NCBI GenBank assembly: GCA_030686995.1 | Contig: CM060707.1 | Location: forward strand, 82,593,472 to 82,657,471 | DNA: 64,000 nt | Direction of reading: 5' to 3' | Source: Artemisia argyi | Taxonomy: Eukaryota; Streptophyta; Magnoliopsida; Asterales; Asteraceae | In this document: positions 59,222 to 64,000 of the stretch, in pieces | Position numbering within the stretch: position 1 is the stretch's first letter | Layout: every line of letters begins with the position of its first letter | Notes under the pieces: generated by a model | What the model was told of the DNA's origin: nothing | Seen by the model: only the letters and a program-made list of their open reading frames with translations | Database searches by the model: none | Program-made: the position numbers and the translations under genes

Positions 59222-61144
59222 GTGACCTGCAACATTCCAAACACAACCATCACCATCCTCCCATCACTCTCCACTCCTCTTCCCCATCCCACTATCTTTT
59301 TCCCCCACCTCACAAACCCTACCTACCATCTGCCATGTTGGAAATCCACAACCTTCACTTTTGCGCCAAAAATGGAGGAATGGCTAGGATTATTTTTAGA
59401 GCAATTGGAAGGCTGGGATTTGATCACAAGGTTCAAGGAAGCTTGATGAAACCCTAATCTTAGAGTATGAAGCACAATGAAGCAGTTTCCCACCTACCAC
59501 TTTTTAGTATAAATAGGACCCTTGTAGCCATCATAAGGCATCCAATCTTAGTTTTAAAATCTGTTTTTCTTTCATATTCAAGTATTGTAACTCTAAATTT
59601 TCAGTTTAATTGAAGTTTTATTAAAGTTTATTGCAAATTCGAATTTTGTTTAAATTTCTTAAGTGCTCATATTTCATTGGAAAGTTATTAATTTTGATTG
59701 ATAAATGATTCTTAAGGGCTTTTGAGGTGTTCTGAATTCAAAAGAAGGTAAAAATTCAGTTAAGAAAAGAAAAAGAAAAAAAAAGAGAAAAATGCAAAAG
59801 AAAATTCAAAAAAAATGGTGAAGAAAGGAAGAAGAAGCAGTAGCAGAATGGTAGTGAAATTGGTTTAGAGCTCAGGGGAGCATAGGTTTCTGAGTTTGGG
59901 TCTGTTTCTCACCTGGTCACTTAGCTTGGAAAAAGTTGTAAGCCATTTTCTTGCATACCATCTTGTGTAATCTGTGTTCATTGGTTGTTGTGCTTTAGTG
60001 TTCTTTACTTCTATTTATTTTAGCTTATTTAATGTTAATTTAGGTTAATTAATTAGTCTCTAGACCATATTAATCTAGTTGCTTAGGAAATTCTTCAAAA
60101 CAGTCAAATTAGGGGGTGTTTGGTTCAAGCCAGACTTGCATGATTGTGTTGTTTAACCATTGTTTTGTTGGCACCAGCAGCTCCCTTAGGTCAAATTAGA
60201 GTTATATTAGTCATAAAGTAAGCACTTACAATACTAAAAAAATCAAATTAGTTTTTATATCTCATTAACCTTAACTGTTTGAGAAATTAGATAGCTTAAG
60301 TTGTAATTTAGCTCATTAACTGTCCACACTACTTAAATTAGTTGTATTTAGTAATAGTATAACAAACTCAGTTAGTTTAGGCAGTTAGAATTTCACTAAA
60401 GTCAAATTGTTGTCAAAAACTCCAAAAGTCAAAGTTCAAAGTGGTCAGAAAATCCAGAATTTCAAAGAATTATCATGAATTTTGTGTTAGGTTTTAAGGT
60501 TTCAATTTTCTTGAGTATGAAGTGTCACAGTTGAACTTTAGAATCCCATAGGTATCTTATTTTTGTGAATTTTCCTGTGGGCCCTACACTTGCCCAAACA
60601 GGCATGCAGGGAATGCTACACGCCATGCACCCAGCCTTTCACTTCTGACCCATTCTTTTCTATAACACATATCTAGTTCAATTGTTGAGGTTGCTGTTTG
60701 ATTCTGGGTGTTTGTGAAAGCTTGTTGTATAGGATTGAGTTATCCATGCTTATCTAGGACTATAGAGCTTATTTATTCAGCTTATTTGAGACTCCTTTTG
60801 GTTCCTTTTCCTGGCTGCTACTGCATGTGGTCTGAGCATATGCCAAATTGTTGATTTTGCCATATCATTTGATCTTTGTTGATTAGTTGTTGTTTATGAA
60901 TTCTATCCTGCTTATAGTTGCTTAGAGTGCTTATTAGCTTATTTGTTTTGGGCCTAGTGTAGTTTTGGTTTAGCTTAATTTTCAAAAAGAACTCAACGAA
61001 TTTCAAAACCTTGAGACTGATTACTGGTTAAGATTGCAAGAGTATGATCTGATCTTTTCAGAAAAGATTGTTTTTTTAAAAGCTGTCTTGAATTTTTGTT
61101 AAAGTGTTTTGAGAAAAGAAAAAAAAAAAAAAAATTAATTGCAA

Positions 61145-61215
61145 AAATTGACGTTGGTGGGACTTGAACCCACACCATTCAGCTCACATACAAACATCAC
61201 AACCAGTCGCCCTTG
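61145..61215 (-). other. tRNA-like relic
   Basis: On the minus strand GTGGG TTCAAGT CCCAC forms a T-arm-like stem-loop with a good B box (GGTTCAAGTCC). About 35 nt upstream is a weak A-box-like TGGTTGTGATG. There is no matching acceptor stem, so this is at most a degenerate tRNA-derived fragment. Confidence 0.25.
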
Positions 61216-62050
61216 GGTCTTTTTTCAATTATTCCTTGCAAAGTTTAATATTAGACCCTTGTTGAATGTTGTAGCTTTAATAAGCTTGTCAGCTTACAAC
61301 TGTTTATCCTGAGCTTAATCTGTTCTGAACCTAGTATCTTTTTATTTTTCCTAGAACAATATTAGCCTGTAGTATTTACTAAAAAATTCTCATAATTTTC
61401 AGAGTAGTTTTAACATTTATTATAATTTAATTAGTGTTTATTAGTAATTAATTCGTAATAAATAGAATTTTTATTTGAAAATTAATTTTCTTTTTTCAAA
61501 AATTTACTTTTACCTTTTAGTACATTAGAAAATTAGTTGGAAACCCGTAGGACCTTTGTAGCTCAAAATTCACGTTTTATTTTGCGCACTCGCGTAATTT
61601 TTAAATAACTTTTACGTTGTTAATTTAGTTAACGTTTTAGGACTCCCAATACCTAATTATGTTTCCCGTAGTATTTTAAGACTTCCCTAGTTTAGTAATT
61701 ACCTTTTGTTTTACCTTAGGTTAATTTATTTTCACCTTCGTCCGTTAATTTTCCAATTTCGTTAATTTAACGTATCGTAAAACCAAATAATCCTTCCAAT
61801 CATACAAGATTTTAATCCCAATCTCATTCGAAGCTTTCCAATCACACCTCGTTGGGGTACGACCCGGGAAATCACTTCCCGGTCTCACAATTTAAATATC
61901 ACTTTCACAAGTTTTGCGAGGTAATCTTTTTCCTAAAAGGTTTACTCATATTACTTTACGTCTATTTGTCTCACGATAAATTACACCTCACGTTTGTTGA
62001 TATTTTGATAAATTATTTTTGCACACACCAAAAAACAACGAATCAACTGA

Positions 62051-62345
62051 TGTTGCCACTTTACGGTTAAACTTAACTAACTGAACTAACTTCGTTATTA
62101 AAATGGACTGAAAGTGGAACGAAATTATCGGTTTTGGACTAGAACCAAAAAATTTTGAAAAAAATGGACCAAGAATAAAATACGCACCAAACCACAAGGA
62201 CCAAAAATGTAGTTAACTCTAAAAATTAATTGATAAATGGGCAAATTGCACAAAAGTGTATCTAACTTAGCATCAATTTCAATTTAAGGTACTATACTTT
62301 TTTTTTTCTTAAATTTAGTGTACTCAACTTATTTTTGATTACAGT
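62051..62345. other. Intergenic spacer, no gene
   Basis: A/T-rich sequence between solo LTR G and the inverted repeat. It contains GCAAATTGCAC (62241..62251), whose inverse AAATTGCAC recurs at 63657..63665, possibly the outer edge of the same inverted repeat. Confidence 0.5.
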
Positions 62346-63620
62346 GTAAGACATAAAACGGGTTTCTCAGTTATCTTATAACGAAAAAAGTACATGTTTC
62401 GTCCCTATGGTTTATCCCAAATAACACACGTAGTCCCTATTTCATTTTAATTACGCCAGACATACGTTTTAGTCCGTTTTTATACGTTTTTCCATTCTTT
62501 TTATGTTTTTATCAGTTTTTTTTTACGGTTTTAACCGTTTCTTTTACGTTTTCATCCGTTTTCGCCCGTTTTCTTAAGTCTTCGTCCGTTTTTTTACGTT
62601 TTCGTCTTTTTTTTACAATTCGTTCCATTTTTAATGTTTTTTAACGTTTTTATCCGTTTCTTACGTTTTTGCCCGCTTTTTTACGTTTTCATTTGTTTTT
62701 TTTACGTTTTTGCCTTTTTTTTACGTTTTCTTTTTTTTTTCTTTTTTTTTTACGTTTTTGACTGTTTTTTTTATGTGTTTGTCCATTTTTTTTTACTTTT
62801 TCGTCCTTTTTTTAACGTTTATGTCCATTTTTTTATGTTTTCGTATGTTTTTTTACGTTTTCGCCAACTTTTTCCATTTTCGACCGCTTTTTACGTATTC
62901 GTCCATTTTTTAACGTTTATGTCCATTTTTTATGTTTTCATTTGAATTTCTGAACATTCTTTTCTATTTCTAGAATTCTTTCCTTGGTGTCAAAATAGGA
63001 TATGTGATATAAAAATGGAGGATCTATTGTCTTTTCTCGTTTTTCTTTTTCAAAAAATGATCTTGGAGGTTGTGTAATGCTTACTCTCAAACTTTTCGTT
63101 TATACAGTAGTAATATTCTTTGTTTCTCTCTTCATCATTGGATTCCTGGACAAAAACGAAAAAAAGACGAAAACGTAAAAAAATGGACAAAAACGTAAAA
63201 AACTGTCGAAAATGGAAAAAAGCAGACGAAGACGTAAAAAAATGTGTGAAAACATAAAAAACGAATGAAAACGTAGAAAACGGGCAAAAACGTAAGAAAA
63301 CGAACGAAAATGTAAGAAAACGGACGAAAACGTTAAAAAACAGAAAAATACGTAAAAAATGGAACGAAATCGTAAAAAAAGAATACGATAACGTAAAAAA
63401 GCGGATGATAACGTAAAAAGCAGACGAAAACTTAAGAAAAGGTAAAAAACGGTCAGAAACGTAAAAAAGGTCAAAAACGTAAAAAAAACTGATGAAAACG
63501 TATGTCTAGCGTAATAAAAATGAAATACGGATTACGAGTGTTATTTGGGATAAACCATAGGGACGAAACATGTAATTTTTTTTGTTATAAGGTAATTAGA
63601 AAACCTGTTATATGTCTTAC
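62346..63620. mobile_element. Large fold-back element with minisatellite arms
   Basis: The left arm (62346..about 62940) and right arm (about 63140..63620) are inverted copies. Outer parts share GTAAGACAT, TTCGTCCCTATGG, TTTATCCCAAATAACAC and TACGCCAGACATACG-type blocks. Inner parts are arrays of about 17-22-bp TTTACGTTTTCGTCCG-type units on the left and their complement on the right. The ~200-bp centre is unique. The Phe-rich ORFs inside are repeat artefacts. Confidence 0.8.
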
Positions 63621-63726
63621 ATTATTATAATAAAAAAATAAAAAAGGAGAGTAGATGTGCAATTTTGAGTATAGTGGTCAAAATAACCAGACTCAAAATA
63701 AGCATTTCTGATTTACAAGAAAGAAA

Positions 63727-64000
63727 ATGATCCAATCACGAATGAAAGGTATAACAACAAACTCAAATCTCATCTCAATCATATCTCGAAGCTTGTCGTC
63801 ATCAGCACCCCAAACCCTAACCGAACTCCGTAACCGTCTGGCAACAGAATCAGCATCTCTAACGGATTTCATCAATCTAAAGGAAGAACCGTATTCAGTG
63901 GAAGTAGGTACGAAGAAGAAACCATTAGCTAAGCCGAAATGGATGAAGGAATCGATTCCAGGTGGGGAAAATTACACACATATAAAGAAGAAATTAAGGG
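63727..64000 (+). CDS. LIP1: Lipoyl synthase, mitochondrial (5' end of gene, cut by window edge)
   Basis: 91 codons from ATG 63727 run open to the window end. Residues 1-28 are Ser/Arg/Ile-rich with no acidic residue, a typical mitochondrial presequence. Next come TLTELRNRLA, then YSVEVGTKKKP and PKWMKESIPGGENY, which match the N-terminal region of plant mitochondrial lipoyl synthase just before its first iron-sulphur cysteines (outside the window). The enzyme is a radical-SAM protein that inserts two sulphurs into octanoyl groups on the lipoyl domains of pyruvate and 2-oxoglutarate dehydrogenases and glycine cleavage H protein. An alternative start is Met6 at 63742. The fold-back element ends about 106 bp upstream, so it lies in the promoter or 5' UTR. 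Confidence 0.88.
   Translation, partial: MIQSRMKGITTNSNLISIISRSLSSSAPQTLTELRNRLATESASLTDFINLKEEPYSVEVGTKKKPLAKPKWMKESIPGGENYTHIKKKLR

Larger units (their letters stand above)
59015..62045 (+). repeat. Solo LTR G, right part
   Basis: This continues the G LTR after D. TATAAATA at 59508..59515 on the plus strand agrees with its orientation. The end TGAATCA-like (62045) is followed by ACTGA (62046..62050), matching the left target-site copy. The block CACACCTCGTTGGGG...GACCCGGG near 61846 matches the U5 of D. The C25 run at 59197..59221 and the ORF 58985..59446 are low complexity. Confidence 0.85.

Noticed and set aside
58985..59446. 153-codon Pro-rich plus-strand ORF
   Set aside because: It spans the D/G junction and a C25 run, so its length is an accident of low complexity.
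62046..62064. Degenerate primer-binding site after LTR G
   Set aside because: The sequence after 62045 is instead ACTGA, matching 48093..48097, which makes G a solo LTR without internal sequence.
62634..62945. Phe-rich ORFs in the fold-back element (also 63100..63474)
   Set aside because: They are translations of the TTTACGTTTTCGTCCG minisatellite, with no codon or domain signal.
63693..63875. Minus-strand 60-codon ORF at the right edge
   Set aside because: Antisense shadow of the lipoyl synthase coding sequence.
1..64000. CRISPR arrays, bacterial operons, rRNA operons
   Set aside because: The direct repeats are LTRs, minisatellites and microsatellites. Nothing is prokaryotic, and the 5S-like sequence is a partial Cassandra core.

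Overview
This window is plant nuclear DNA, and almost all of it is a stack of nested LTR retrotransposons. A single host gene enters at the extreme right edge: the first 91 codons of a mitochondrial lipoyl synthase. Sirevirus-type Ty1/copia elements with env-like ORFs, Tat/Athila-like Ty3/gypsy elements with 3-4 kb LTRs, a Cassandra-type LTR with a 5S rRNA-like core, and AT-rich LTRs point to a eudicot, probably Asteraceae. The family-level guess is inference. I name the elements A-G here.

Layout, left to right. Element A (copia, minus strand) runs off the left edge and ends at 12258. It has gag, pol, an env-like ORF and an antisense gene-like cassette. It sits inside E1, a gypsy element whose 5' LTR starts at 13524. 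That LTR is split by element C (copia, minus, 15901..39009, TSD GTTGG). C is split by element B (copia, plus, 19236..29918, TSD GATCC), eleven codons before the end of C's pol. E1's LTR resumes at 39015 and ends at 39634, where E1 had inserted into the gag of E2 (gypsy, minus, LTR 41261..44719). E2 in turn had inserted into a protease fragment of an older element, F, and the E2/F junction is tandemly duplicated (44173..46701). The order of insertion is F, then E2, then E1, then A and C, then B in C.

Further right are a Cassandra-type LTR (46806..47587) containing a MITE, microsatellites, and a 3.6 kb gypsy solo LTR, G (48098..62045, plus, TSD ACTGA). G is split by element D (48651..59009, minus, TSD ACATT). 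D has two almost identical 3740-bp LTRs and one 600-codon zinc-knuckle ORF with no polymerase, so it is a very young non-autonomous element. A 1.3 kb inverted repeat of GTTTTCGTCC-type minisatellite (62346..63620) lies about 106 bp upstream of the lipoyl synthase start codon.

None of the autonomous elements is intact: gag, pol and env-like frames in A, B and C carry stops or frameshifts. The most interesting signals are structural. A 66-bp stem-loop-like module occurs in both copia and gypsy elements with apparent compensatory changes. The gypsy LTR termini share a hairpin. Element A carries a head-to-head antisense cassette. A and B show a splice-acceptor-like site between gag and pol.
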